From Typha latifolia (Eukaryota > Streptophyta > Magnoliopsida > Poales > Typhaceae): DNA of 64,000 nucleotides. The stretch spans positions 2,986,001-3,050,000 of the forward strand of contig CM034108.1 in NCBI GenBank assembly GCA_019914945.1. Reading direction: 5' to 3'. The translations under genes and the position numbers were made by a program. The notes below the pieces were generated by a model that was not told where the DNA came from, did no database searches, and saw nothing but the letters and a program-made list of their open reading frames with translations. Positions 11,492 through 24,341 of the stretch are shown one piece after another. Every line of letters starts with the position of its first letter. Positions within the stretch are counted from its first letter, which is position 1.

Positions 11492-14400
11492 TCTTTAGTT
11501 CACCGAAAGGACAAACGTTCCATTTGGACCTTTACTGGGCAATTTGATGCAAGTTCGTTTACTCAATAGATAAGAAAGAAAGGAAAAATAATTAAATAGA
11601 AACTCTCTCCAAGCATGCAAGCCTTGTCGATCGGTACGGTTCTACAATGGAACGTACAAAACCTCATGGCCTAATATGAGCCACACTATGACGGGAGTGC
11701 TGCAACCAATCAGGATCACGATATATGCCAACCAAAGGGAGTCAGCAGAAACCACCAAATGCACTGCCGTCATCAGTGATACTATCATTGCAAGGCATGC
11801 AACCACCGTGAGTCTGTGACCCCAAGGTAGCTGATTGAGCATGAATCGCACCGGATCTCCCCATGCCCAGATGAAGCAGAAGATGACGATAAGTGAGCTG
11901 CACATTGCAATGGTGTTGGATATCACAAAAACCTTGAATGCAGGACGCCCTCCGAGGATGGCTGTTCCGAATGATTGGTTATAGCCTCCAGGTGTAGTGA
12001 AGATCGCAGAAAAGGAGACAGTGGCTATGAGCGCAGCTACTAGAGTGTATGTTTGTACACTTAATTCAAAGTACTCGTCGCTCTTTCGCAGTGAACGTGT
12101 CCTTGCTGCAGGAGGTAATTGCTGCTTCTTGCATTTCTGCGATTCTATTTTCTTTAGTTCCTTCCAGATGAACATCTAATATGATAATAAGTTAGTTGTT
12201 GATATGACTAAAATTAAATATGAGCAAAAAGTCGAGTTAGCATGTTAGTATGGAGTACGCATTTAAGAGAGCAAGAATGGGACTGTCAGAACCCAAGTGC
12301 TAGAAGAGGCTTGGGAGTTCCAACTTCCCAGCAGCAAATTTATCTTTGTTAACCTCTGACAGAAAAGAATGAGACTGATAGACAATTTAGCAATCCTAAA
12401 GTCTTTTAGATACTAAATCAGATATTGGTAATTATATCTTAATCAATTTCTTACTTCTTTTCCTAGACACATATGATTCCACATCTTCTGAATTTGGAAA
12501 GCTACTTTGAGAAATCAAAGTGTATACTAGGATCACTGCAGGTTGACCAATACCTTAAGCGGTCAATTGGTTTAAATGATCTTAAAAATAGATAAAATGG
12601 AATATTGATACGCATTCATTGTACATTATATGTTTATCTTTATCTTGATGTTCCTTTCTTTCTTTTAAGCTATTTATATCAATGTGCAACAATATAAAAT
12701 TTAGTTAAGTTTTCTAGGATCTGATCAAATGAACAGAGATCTGACCTGACATAAAAATGTTTACTACCAGCTGATAGGATTATCTTCCACTGTGTTGGTT
12801 TCAATGATTGGACAGCAAAATCGGCCAATTAACTGTGTAAAAATGACAAGTTAATATCTGACGACATTAATTTCCTCTCATATCTGTCTGGGCTTGGGTC
12901 CTTTTAGTGCGTCTAAGTTGTGGATTTGAAATAAATGGGGTAAAAATTTTCTATATAAAGATAGATATTCCTAGCGGAAGTATTACCTCATAAGTATTCA
13001 TTGCAGTCAGCGATTCGATTATGCTTCGAGCTGTCTTTCCTTCATTATTTACGATGCACGGATTAATCCTCTTGTCCCTCAGCAGATAAATTGATGACTG
13101 TATTCTGGAATGCATCGCTGAGAGATGGAGTGGAGTATTGCCATCAACATCAGCTTGGTTTATGATTTCTTCCGGATATATGTATTTCAACAAGCACTTG
13201 AGAGCGCTGACTTTCCGGTTCGTAACGGCGATATGAAGTGCATTGTGGCCGTTTGGGTCAACTTGCTCTGCAGTGTCTGGGCACTGCTTCAGGATCTCCT
13301 TGATTGCCGAGTTTGATCCATAAGCAGCAGCTGAATGAAGAGGAGACTGACCCTCATGGTTCTTGATGTACGCCAAGGAAGGTTCTTTCTTCAGTAGCAT
13401 TTCTACCATTTTAGCACTGCTCTTCTGTGCCGCGTAATGAAGGGCATTGTTGCCAGAGCTGTCAACAACTTTGATGAAGTCGCTTCTTGCCTCCAGGAGC
13501 TTCTCCACAATTTCTGCCAATATATGGAAGAACTGACAATAAGTATTGGTCATCCATTGATTGCCTTTCCTTAAGTTGACAGTTTCCAATTGTCAAGATA
13601 TCCAAAATAATGAAGCTTTAATTATGTGAATCACTACCGAGGGCATCGACAATGTGGACCATGATTTTCTGCAAGCAAAAGGGATCCTTCTATTTTGTTC
13701 TCATATTCTTCCTTTAATTATTAGAAGTGATGGGTGGATTCACCTGAGTTCTAGGAAGAGCTTTATCTGTCCTCGCTCTTGGAGGCGAAACACTCAACAA
13801 TATCTTGCAATAACAGTTGTTGAGGTTTCTTCCTCGGAAAGGAGAGCCTAAGGAGAGCTTTCGACTAGAAGCCTATGAAGAGCTGACAACGGAAGCTTTT
13901 ATAGTGCTTTTAGGATGATATATAAATTCATCTTTTATTTAGCAGCTTAAGCTTTGGTAATCATGGTGATTTTACATCTGTCAGTCCGTGTTGTTGGCCA
14001 TTAAAATATAATTTGAGGGCTCATAAGGTACAAAATATGTATGTATCAGCTTAAGCTTTTGGAAAACACGATGGCGAAAGAGCCGGCAAGAAATTTACTT
14101 ACTAATATCACCACCGAGAACAGCCTGGTGCAGAGGTGAGCCCATTCCTGACAACCGCGGCTCCAGCTCCTCCGGCTTCTCCACCCATGGATGGTTCAGG
14201 ATTTCCTGGACGACGGAGAACAGCCCTTCCCTTGCAGCAATGTGGAACGGCGATTCCTCCTTGAGGTTAGTTATATGTCCCACGTTAGGGTCATCCTGCA
14301 GCAACATCAATGCAATATCTTTTCTCCGGTTAATCACCGCCTCATGCAACGGAGTGTTCTTTAGCTTGTTGGTCATCCTTAGGGGCCCTTCCTCAGATTC

Positions 14401-15293
14401 GATGTCGAACGGCCAGATCGTAGCGTGGGTGATCAGCGAGGTGACAACATCGACGTGTCCGAACCTCGCCGCTAAATGCAGCGGGGTGTCATCATCGGCG
14501 TTCTTCATCACAAGGAGCGTGATATCCTCATGTAGCATCTCTTTGGCGAATTCATTGTGTCCTTGCCTTGCAGCAATATGTAGTGCAGTGTTATCTTGTG
14601 GAGTCACGGAGAGGTTGATCTTTGGGTCAGCTTGGAGGAGAACTTTTAAGCTATCGACATCCCCCTGAGTCGCTGCTTTGTGCAGTGCAGGATCCATTGC
14701 GAATTATAAATTTGTAGAGGATTTGGATGGCTTCTCCAATAAAAATAAAAATAAAAAAGAGAGCCTCTGTGATGTGACATGCAATTAAAGGTAATGAAAT
14801 ATACTTACACCACTACAATTTATCATTTAAGCATAAAAAAAAAGTCTAGTTAATTTGACAAATATCATGCTTACCTTGTCCTCCACCCGTAGTTATCTTC
14901 TAATGAGATTGCTTAAATGGGCTAAAGATGGCTTCCCAGATTGGAATTAAGCATGGAATAAGGGCATAGCCTTCTCTCTTGCGACTATTTAGAGAGACAG
15001 AATGTGAATTGATATGTTCCTTACTTTGATTCCATGTGTCCTTTGATACCTTACTATTGATCCCAGGATAGCATATGAGTGGCTCCACCTCATACCTAGC
15101 TGCTACTTTTCCTATGCTGCTTTAGGAGCACTTCTTGCTTACAGAAAGAGGAACAGAACTGATTCTAAATCACCATAACCCCTGGATACATAAATGTTGA
15201 AGGGTGAGCTTGGCTCTTGTTTAAATTCTTCTTTTGTTAAGAATAAAGGCTCTGCTTTCTCTCAGTTTTAGCATACTTTTTTTTATTTGTTCA
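11492..15293. repeat. Tandem duplication unit 2 (ankyrin-PGG gene plus flanks)
   Basis: Direct-repeat partner of 4568-8580. It includes the 3' flank, gene, introns and about 500 bp of upstream sequence. Intron 1 differs between copies: here about 13745-13900 carries unrelated sequence not seen in unit 1. Confidence 0.85.
11642..14697 (-). CDS. Ankyrin repeat protein with PGG domain (ITN1/ACD6-like), copy 2
   Basis: Exons: 14697-14103, 13513-12987, 12175-11642. Splice sites and phases match copy 1 exactly, giving 551 aa. The protein starts MDPALHKAATQGDV and has ankyrin motifs such as NTALHIAARQGH, DTPLHLAARFGHVDVV, NALHYAAQKSSAKMVEMLL and GNTPLHLSAMHSR. The last exon is a PGG domain (ALIATVSFSAIFTTPGGYNQ) followed by hydrophobic segments (FVISNTIAMCSSLIVIFCF, VVACLAMIVSLMTAV, AYIVILIGCSTPVIVWLIL). 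Differences from copy 1 are scattered substitutions, with no stop or frameshift, so both copies look functional. The upstream flank is also duplicated, so the two may share regulation. Precise role unknown. Confidence 0.9.
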
Positions 15294-15323
15294 TGTGTGT
15301 GTGTGTATATATATATACACACA
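15294..15323. repeat. Self-complementary GT-AT-AC microsatellite
   Basis: A GT run passes into AT and then into AC, so the whole stretch is its own inverted complement and could form a cruciform. It lies just upstream of the TraB gene, at the outer edge of duplication unit 2. Confidence 0.7.
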
Positions 15324-15670
15324 AATAATGCCAGCCCAAATTAGGCGTTGGAATTGGAACCCAATGTAGATGTCGTAGATGGTGATAAGTGACACACTTT
15401 ATCCACATTGATCCGCCTTATAGTTTGTTGGCTTCTTAATGGAATATTTGGGTCCATCATCCAGACATCCACATGATCCGCTTGGCTCGCTTTTTCAACT
15501 CGCCCGAGTCTCGCCTCATTTGCTCGATTCGCCGACGCCGTCGTCCTCTCCCCTCCGCAAACTACGCGGTCCTACCTCTCTTCCCAAACTCGAGCCCTTC
15601 GCATCCACTGAAACCCTTCTCCAATCGTCTCTCTCACATCTCTTCTTCCTCCTTCCCCATCTCTCCAGCG

Positions 15671-17701
15671 ATGGACCCCTCGGCCGCCGCGACCACCTCC
15701 GCCCCGGAGGCTGCGCAAAACCCTAGCTATAACCCTGACGCGAATCCGCCTGACGGGGTTGACTTCGCTTTGGCTACCATTCATGAGGTTCCTGGAGGAT
15801 TGGGGGATTCCGAGGGTTCGACGGAATTGGGAGCGGGTAGGAAGAGGGTTGTGCCGGAAGAGATCGCGAAGGGCGTCGTGTTCTTGGAGTGCGAGTCGTC
15901 GGCGGAAGGCGGCTCCTGCGATGTTTACCTCGTTGGAACGGCCCACGTTTCTCAGGTCGTCTCGATATCCAATCCGTAGCTATTCAGGTTTCAATATTCA
16001 ATTTCCCTTAAGATGGGCTCTTTTTAGTGTCACTTTTTAGTTTTCTTGCCTGAAACGAAAATATTGGTTTCTTGATCTCTTTTCTTGTCCATTGTTTTCT
16101 ATCCTAATTAAAAAAATTGAATCTATTTTTAAAAAAAAGTTATTCTATCTTTGCCTGAATTGAAGTTGTTTTTCAGTTCTTGGCTTTTACCCCTGGTTTT
16201 CTGAATCTCTTTTATTCATAGTGGAAAGAAAGTCTTTTTGTTGCAATTGGTTAAGGCAATAAGTCGCTTGTTAGTTTTCTTTCTTAATTGTATGTGAAGA
16301 TTGGTATGAATGAGAGGAAATGAACAGGAATTTTGAGCTTGGATCAATGTGGTATTATTCTTTAGGAGACATAAGCTACAGTATGATGAAAATTTTGTGG
16401 TGAACCAAAGTTTTCTTTTGCTTCGTGAATCTTTATTCAATTCTGTGTTTCTTTAGTAGTAAATGGTAATAATAATAATCAAGGAAGCTAGAGGATTATA
16501 GTCTTATAAATTAGGGAAATAATTTTAGCTATAGTTCACAAGATTTTTTGTATAAACTTCTGTCTTCACCGATTGCATAAATGTTTTGTGGCTTATGTTA
16601 GCAACAACCATTGTAGAACAACAATTTAATATTTTCTCTTGCCTATGTTTTTGTAGGAGTCATGTGAGGAAGTCCAGGCTGTCATCAGATACTTGAAACC
16701 GCAGGTGCTTTCCTCTTTGAAACTCATCAATCACTTCTTTGGTTGATGGATCATTCAGCAGGTTAGCTGCCTGCTTTAGAGAATCCTCCTTTATTGATGT
16801 TTTTCTTATCTTCCCAAGATATGGCTGAAAAAACTAATTCTGATTTCTGGCATGCCATTTCCCCTTTTATTCAGGTTGTTTTCTTGGAATTGTGTTCAAG
16901 CAGGGTTGCCATTTTGACCCCACAAAATCTTCATGTATGACACAACATTGTTGGTTTCTCTCAATCAAATTATCTGTCAGAGGTGTTGCTTCTAAAAGAA
17001 TGTTACTTTTGAATAGCTTTATGTAATCAGAGGTATTGCTTCTCAGGTTCCTACTGTGAATGAAATGATTGACACATGGAAGAAGAAAAAGTCGAATACT
17101 TTTGGAATTCTTTACAGCTGGTTTCTCGCAAAGGCATGCTTATCTTCTTATTTGTGCAAAATAATGTTTCTTCCCTCGATCATTTGGACTGTGATGGAAT
17201 TATGTTTTTCTGTTTAGGTTGCTAGTAAACTTGAGGTGCTTCCTGGTTCTGAGTTTCGTGTGGCATATGAAGAAGCAATGAGTTATGGAGCCAAAGTTAT
17301 ACTGGGTGATCGCCCTGTCCAAGTATGAAGCTCCGGTCTTCCTTTTGTGCCTAATTATGTGATGGGTCCTTTCCTGCATATTGCCGTTTTGCATTATATG
17401 AATGACACTGCTTTGACAAGCAACTATTGGCTGGTGCTACCTGTTGATGTTCTTCTTATGGTTTTGCTTCTATTTCTCATAATTCTCATTTAGCTGTAAG
17501 AATTGCCCAACCTTAAATTGCTTGAGAAAGGTACCATGCATTTTATACTTTTAACAGTGATGGTTGTTGTGCAAGGTCTAGCTGGCCAGTCACATGCAAG
17601 CATTTATCATTTTTTTCTCCTTGTGGCCTAATGGCCATTCAAGGTGCTCATGGTTCAGTTCCAATAGTCAAGTATGTATCTATAACAGTGGATATGAAAC
17701 T

Positions 17702-17753
<52 letters not shown>

Positions 17754-20700
17754 ATCCTAGTTTGTATTGTTTTCCTAAATGATGAATTCATTGTTTTGAA
17801 TTGGTAGTGTCATAACTGAGTGTCTGATCTTGACCTATAAATCTGGGTTCTCCTGATATTGACTTGTTCCCTGCAACTGAAGATTTGCTAATGCAATATT
17901 TGTTGTGCTGTTTTGGCTTGTGATATGCATCGAGAAGCTGCACATTAGCTTAAATATGGTCTAATTGATTCTTCTTTCTTCTTAGATCACCCTAAGGAGA
18001 ACTTGGGGGAAGATGACACTCTGGCATAGGGCAAAATTTCTCTACTATATACTGTTTCAAACCATCTTTTTACCGAGCCCTGAAGATCTTAACAAAATGG
18101 TAAGTTATGCTGCCAATGTGTTTGTTTCTCTATACATTTTCCTTATTATGCGTGTAGTGATGCTCTTTGAATTGACTTTGAGAATAGCAATTTATGTTGC
18201 CTTGCAATATACCATCACCTGGAATTGAAGTTGGACTTGTTTGCACATCTCTTTCTTACTGCCCTACCCTTTTGCTTGCTTAGATTTTTGATGTGATTTT
18301 TGTGGAAAGGGGCACTTCAAATGGCAAAGGGTGCCCAACTTTTACTGACATGGGCTCAAAGGCGGTGCGATGTAGGGTAATAGGTGTAGCAGAACCTATA
18401 AAATCCATGAAAATGTTTCATATTAGATAGCATTGCAGGTTCGAGCACCATATTGGTGGTATTTGCATCAAACAAGTCCCAGGTTATCCTATGACAGAAA
18501 AGAATTTTCCCTGTTAGAAAGTAAAAACAGTCATGAATGGTTTCAAGTTTTTCTAAATACTAGTGTACTACATCTTTGATATTGTAGTGCTGATTTACTA
18601 TGTTTATATTCTTTCTGCATTTCCATACAATTATGATTGCTTGTGCTTATTGCAGTTGAAGGAAATGAATGATGTTGACATGCTAACACTTGTGATTCAA
18701 GAGATGAGCAAGGCATTTCCAACTTTGATGGAGACACTTCTGCATGAACGTGATATGTCAGTTCATTCTAACTTTTGTTGCTGCCATCTGTTAGTTCTTG
18801 CTATAGCTTGCTCTGTAAAATAAAGGGTATCTCTTGAATGGGAACTTTATATAGCTATCTATGTAGATTTGCTTCATATAGCTATTCCTAGTATTTGATT
18901 CACAATTTCCATTTGTTCGCTTGCACTCCAATAGATGCAAGAAATAACATATTTCGTATTATCTTAATATAGGTGAATTAAAAAGAGAGTGCATATAGAT
19001 CCTTGGAGTCTTTCACTGTTGTTTCTCAAGACCTGATGGATTGCCATATGCTTAATTGCTTATCATATCGTATCATACCCGTATCCCATAACTGTCCTAA
19101 ATATGTAGTCACGTAGCTTCTCCTTTCGATAACAACAAGATGATCATTACTACTAATTTTTATTTATTTTTCTATGCAGTCTCTATGATAGGTTGATCTA
19201 GATTAGAAGCTTGACTATTTTAAGTCATACAAAACTTCCAAGTAGATGATGTGAAACCTCTATGTGCAAGTCCAGCTCTGCAACTCCTAGGAAGCTGCAT
19301 TAAAAGTTGAGATTATAATATCTAGAAGACTGGAACATCAACCGCACCCACAATCAGCATGGATGAGCATACTGTCCTTTAAATAGCTTGAATTTGACAT
19401 ACACAATATGCGTAAAAGGAAAGTGGTTTACTTGACCCTGACATCCATTTGTAAAGAAGCCAGCCCAAGTCTTCAAAGAAACGTGTGAATATTAATTACT
19501 TGAAGCTGATATTTGTTGGACATGGCTGTGACACTCCTAATGGAGTGTCCGTGCTTTGCACATAGAATTCTTTGCAACCTCTTCTGATAATATGTAAGAA
19601 TTCAATTGGGAGAAAGGACACAAGGTATAATGAGTCCCTATGTCACCTTGACATGCGTACACCCCATACAAACTTTGCTAGCTTGTTATCTGTTATGTGT
19701 TGTATCTAGAAACTGGTGGCATCCTACAGTCAGAACGTGGAAAACAAATTACCTTTCTTATATTTTTACTTGTTTATGCAGGTACATGTCATCTAAATTG
19801 TTGAAAGTTGCTAATAATCATTCTTCAGTGGTTGCTGTTGTTGGAAAAGGGCATTTAGCAGGAATTAAGAAACATTGGAAGCAGCCTATCGAGGTTAGCA
19901 GCATTTTCATATTGGACTTGAAGTAATTTTTTGTGTTTATCATATTTTTCAAATTCCAGATGTCCTCTGCTGATTAAGGTCTTCATAAGATACTTTAAAG
20001 ATATCTTCTGGTCTGAACTATCTCAAGTTTCGTGGAGCTTGAGATCAGATTGTTTTCAACATGCAGCATGATCTCAGTTTTTAAATTAATTTTGTGATAG
20101 ATCTATTTTTGAAATATTTAAAATAAGGCACTATCTTATGTACCATCTTCCAGTGGGATCTTCTCTTGGACATTTTTCTGGTAAATTTACTTTTGCATTT
20201 TGTTATACATTGAACTTATAAGATTATGCATGCTCTTGTGCGTTGCCAAACCATTAATTTTATCAGGCATCACATGAATTTGCAAACAAAGAGAATCATT
20301 TGGAATGTGTATTCTAGGTTCCCCTATTAAGAAATTCTTCTGAGCTTCTACGTCGTGCATTCCATAGTACTAGGGTTAAGAATAGAAAAGTGAGGGGGGG
20401 AGGGGGGCACCGCACCCTAATTCTATCTTTAGTGTGGATTAGTGCATACTGATCATGAGAGCACAAGAATTTCTTCAGAAATTTTTTTTAGTACTTGAAA
20501 GGGATTGAAAAGAAAAATACCTAACTATTTGGTTTTGCAAAGCTACATATTTTCATTTTTAGGAAAGGGAGAGAAGGCATATCTAGTTGGTCGTTATTTT
20601 ATTCTTATTTGTCGATAGCTGCATGATATATATATTCTTCCTGTTTCCTCGTTGCAGGTAAAGCATTTACTGGAAATTCCCGCCAAAAGCCCTGGAATTT

Positions 20701-20786
20701 TTAGGATGAAAACCCTAGCATCTGCTGGTATCGCTGTGACCGGCATTGCTGTTGCTTCTGGGCTTTATTTCTGGGGAAAGAAATAA
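15671..20786 (+). CDS. TraB family protein (plant TRB/TRABD type), tail-anchored
   Basis: Homologue of bacterial TraB/PrgY and animal TRABD; plant members sit in the outer mitochondrial membrane. Nine exons: 15671-15955, 16657-16704, 16875-16934, 17047-17133, 17218-17322, 17986-18099, 18656-18756, 19782-19893, 20658-20786. All phases join, giving 346 aa. An in-frame ATG at 15473 would add 66 Arg/Ser-rich residues. I prefer 15671 for its better context (GCGATGG) and because tail-anchored proteins need no targeting peptide. Motifs: VYLVGTAHVSQ (first GxxH), VIRYLKPQVVFLELCSSR, FRVAYEEA, ILGDRPVQITLRR, VVAVVGKGHLAGI (second GxxH). The C-terminus is one hydrophobic span (ASAGIAVTGIAVASGLYF) plus WGKK, as expected of a tail anchor. 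Intron 4 has a GC donor (AAG|GCATGC). Confidence 0.92.
17704..17749. repeat. (TA)n microsatellite in TraB intron 5
   Basis: About 23 AT units without interruption inside the intron between exons 5 and 6. Confidence 0.9.
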
Positions 20787-21844
20787 TTTTTAAGATGCTT
20801 GATAAGTTATTGTTATGGTACTGCACATTAATACCCTAAAGTCGGTAATAATAACTGTGTTGTCCCTACATTCTAATTCAGATGCTATGCTTTCTAAAAG
20901 AATAGTTGGAGCACTCTGTTTAGTTTTGAGGAGCTCATTGTTCTGTTCACTGGCACCTCACCATGACCTTCCTAGCTCTCCGAAGAGATCTTTCGTCAGA
21001 AGATCAATGGCAGGACTCGGTTAATTGCAAGAATGTTGACTGGGATGCTAATGCACTTGTCTGAAATGTTTTCCGATATGCTAAAACGAATATAAAAGTT
21101 ACTAGCTTATACTATGGCAGAAAAGGACGTAAACTATCTACACTTAAATACTCTGCTGAAAAATCTTCACAGAATTGCAGTACATGATTTTGAAGCTTAG
21201 GGTGGTTATTCCTGTATCATTTTCTTTTCTTCCTTTTATTTTGTAACAAAGCTTTGCTTTAAGATATCCAAGTTCAGAAATAGATAAGGCTAAATGGTGG
21301 TAAGTTTATTGCAAAGCCCTGCTGTGCGATCCGTTTGCATCATTTTGGTCTGCTTTAATTACCAAGCTCCTCGCACTTCTTTGGTTACAAACTTATATTA
21401 ATGACTATGATAATGATGATCACATATAACAGTTGCATTGCATATTATTGTGAAGAGCTGCACATATCAAATTTCTAGAAAGTTCTTCAATCAGTAAAAT
21501 ATACAAACACAGCAGTGTTAGTTTGTTAGCTTAAACCAGCTGGAAAATAAATGCAGGATCAGGATTGAGTATAATGTACATGTTCTTCAAGAGGAAACCA
21601 GTCAAACTTTTTGAGCAATAGATCGTCCTTTCTCCAGAATAATAGTATGACCTTATTACATAGTCACATGGTGGATCACACATCCATGCAGAGACTTGAC
21701 TAGAAAATTCCCCCTAGGGTAGTCTCAAAGCTTACTTCCATGGAGTTATTTTACCACTAGATGACCTTTTATTCAGTATATTAAAAGTTTAAACATAAAC
21801 TTTAGGGCCAAGAGAATTAGGTCAACCATAGGATGATACGTAGC

Positions 21845-21888
<44 letters not shown>

Positions 21889-22049
21889 AAAAACCATGGA
21901 ATTAACTGGAACTAGCATCCCTAGAAAACATAATGTAAAGAGTAAGCGAGGCACTATCCATAGCTTCTTCAGAGTCTAATGGAGTTAATAAGATCACCCT
22001 ACGCCCTTTCTCATCTGATGAGCAATAGCACGAAATTAAGCTTCTCTTT
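20787..22049. other. TraB 3'UTR and spacer before peroxidase 1
   Basis: Contains the TraB 3' end and then AT-rich DNA. A pure GA run occupies 21848-21893, about 160 bp before the peroxidase start. No additional gene is supported. Confidence 0.5.
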
Positions 22050-23074
22050 ATGGCAATCCTCTCCTTAGTTCTTCTCCTATTAGCCCATATCATCACAACT
22101 AGCTTTTCTCTACAGATCCACTTCTATAGTAAATCATGTCCTAGAGCTGAGATCATAGTTAAGCAAGTCGTCCAGAAGCATTTCCAGCAAGACCCTTCTG
22201 TACCTTCCGGCCTTCTTCGCCTACAGTTCCATGATTGTTTCGTTAGGGTACGTTACGATACTTAGCTTCACATCTTTGTCAATCAAATGAGTCTTATTCC
22301 TTTCACTGTTCTTAAATGTTTCATTTTTTTTAATGTCAGGGCTGCGACGGTTCTATACTTCTCGACAGCGATGGCCATAACGTAGCAGAGAAGAATGCTC
22401 CTCCAAATCTAACACTAAGAACGTTCGACGTGATCGACGACATAAAGGCTGAGTTAGAGAAGGAATGCAGAGGGGTTGTCTCTTGCGCAGATATATTGGC
22501 TTTGGCTACAAGAGATGGAGTGAAATTGTCTGGAGGAGCTGCATATGCTTTGCCTACTGGGAGGAGGGATGGAGTTGTTTCTAATGTAGCAGATGTTCAC
22601 TTACCAAGTCCTATGATCTCAGTTGCTGAAGCTGTAGCTGCTTTTCTGAGCATCAATCTTGACATAGTTGATCTCACTACATTGCTAGGTAACAAGTTTT
22701 GTTACTACATAGTGCTTATGATTCTAATGAGATTATGCGTTCCCACAATTTAATCGTAATCACATAGTGACAATTGTTAACAACTGTCATCTAGTTCTTG
22801 CTTGCAGTCTAATACTACAAGTTGCTATGCTGAAAAATTTTTAGTCTAATGCTTGCTTAATTAGAAGATTTCCATGTGCCCAATGCCAAACAGGTCAATG
22901 CGAAAATTAATTGATGGATTACAAGAGAGCTAAATCCATATATTTTACTTAGAGATGTACTTTTATGGAATTATAAAGGAAAATTTTCAACTAACACCCT
23001 ACATTTTAGTAACTTTTTTTGAATAGATTACGAACTCTTAAACTAATTATAAGTTAAACAAAAGAACTAGTTAT

Positions 23075-23113
<39 letters not shown>

Positions 23114-24341
23114 AATTTGGTATGTTTCATTCAGCTGGCCGGATCCGGGCTAGCAAGCTAACCCGGTCTGTCCAGGCCCAAGATGGTACAAAGATCCAAG
23201 GGAAGAGGCCTGTCCAGCCCACCCGGGGACCCTGCCACCTTCCCCCGGCTGGCCGCCCAGTCGGCCACCCTATTTGCCTCTCTGAAAACAGACAATAAAG
23301 AACTAGTTATTCTCAATAAATAGGTTGGGACAACTGAGCTAGACCTAAGCGATATATGTGCATATATTGCTATAGTAAAAAATTTACTAAATATTAGCAC
23401 TTAATATCCACACGAAAAAATCAAACACATAAGTGGTAGGACTCAACCATTGAAGTGACATTAATGGTTTTATAATTAGCACATCATTTTAGAGCTATTT
23501 GTAATCTAAAAATCTTATTTCTATCTATAATTTCTATACACCCTGCTATCAATTTAAGTATCAATTATTAATCCTAGACTATGATTTATTTAACTCCACG
23601 AATAAGATTATTAAAAATACCTCGGAGACACTTACTACTCTTAACTCTAAATTAACTAAATTACTAAAATACTTTTAAAAAAATAATGTCCTTGAACAAA
23701 GTACTTTAAGCATTTTAAAGTGTTAACCTGATACTCCAACAGAATATTCAATTTTACATACCATTTTTGTGTTAATAGACTAGAACTAGTCTAGATTAAC
23801 CAAATAGTGTTATATCCCAATTATAATTTAAAATGAAGTTTCCATCTTACATCACATCCAAATCCAATGTACAGGTGCTCATGGTATTGGACTCTGCCAT
23901 TGTGGATTCTTCATGGATAGGCTTTACAACTACAAGGGCACTGGATTGCCAGACCCATCAATTGACCCAACTTTGCTCACCACTCTACTGAAGAAATGCC
24001 CACCTCATGCTGTAACATTGCAGAACATTACTCAAGACTCATCAGTGTTCATGAATCAAGCAACCACCACTCCTTTTCTCCTAGACGGCAACTCTTTCTA
24101 CCATGGCGTTCTTAATGGGATGGCTGTGCTGCAATTAGATCAGGAGTTAGCCTTCACAGACTTAACCAATAAATTAGCAGCACGATTTGTGAACAGTCCA
24201 AAGCTGTTCAGGAAGCAGTTCTCCAAGTCCATGGTCAAGCTTGGAGATGTTGGAGTGCTAACTGGAGAAGAAGGAGAAGTGAGATTGAATTGTAGGAGGG
24301 TGAATAGTGCCACATCAAGCAATTCAAGCACTAAAGTTTAG
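22050..24341 (+). CDS. Class III (secretory) peroxidase 1
   Basis: Haem peroxidase that uses H2O2 in the apoplast or vacuole to oxidise phenolics. Exons: 22050-22247, 22340-22688, 23875-24341; phases 0 and 1 fit, giving 337 aa. Residues 1-20 are a signal peptide (MAILSLVLLLLAHIITTSFS). The distal site is complete (LLRLQFHDCFVR, Arg57 and His61), followed by GCDGSILLD; the proximal haem ligand is His185 in LLGAHGIGHC. All eight disulphide cysteines are visible (SCP, HDC, GCD, ECRG, SCAD, GHC, KKCP, LNC). Only two introns are present: the one that splits the same region in peroxidase 2 (after ARDAVSL) is missing, so an intron was probably lost. A small LINE sits in intron 2. Substrate cannot be deduced. 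Confidence 0.93.
23061..23313 (-). mobile_element. Very short LINE 3' end in peroxidase 1 intron 2, with 17-bp target-site duplication
   Basis: A 17-bp direct repeat (AAAGAACTAGTTATTCT) flanks the insert at 23061-23077 and 23297-23313. On the minus strand the insert is the last codons of a LINE ORF2 RNase H domain (NRVADWAASRG, compare NGVADWAAMRG in the LINE at 9.3-10.6 kb), a stop, a short 3' tail and poly(A), seen as about 36 T on the plus strand (23077-23112). It lies antisense to the peroxidase and is only about 220 bp long. Confidence 0.9.

Noticed and set aside
17594..17782. 62-codon frame with an alternating Ile/Tyr run
   Set aside because: It is the TA microsatellite in a TraB intron read as protein.
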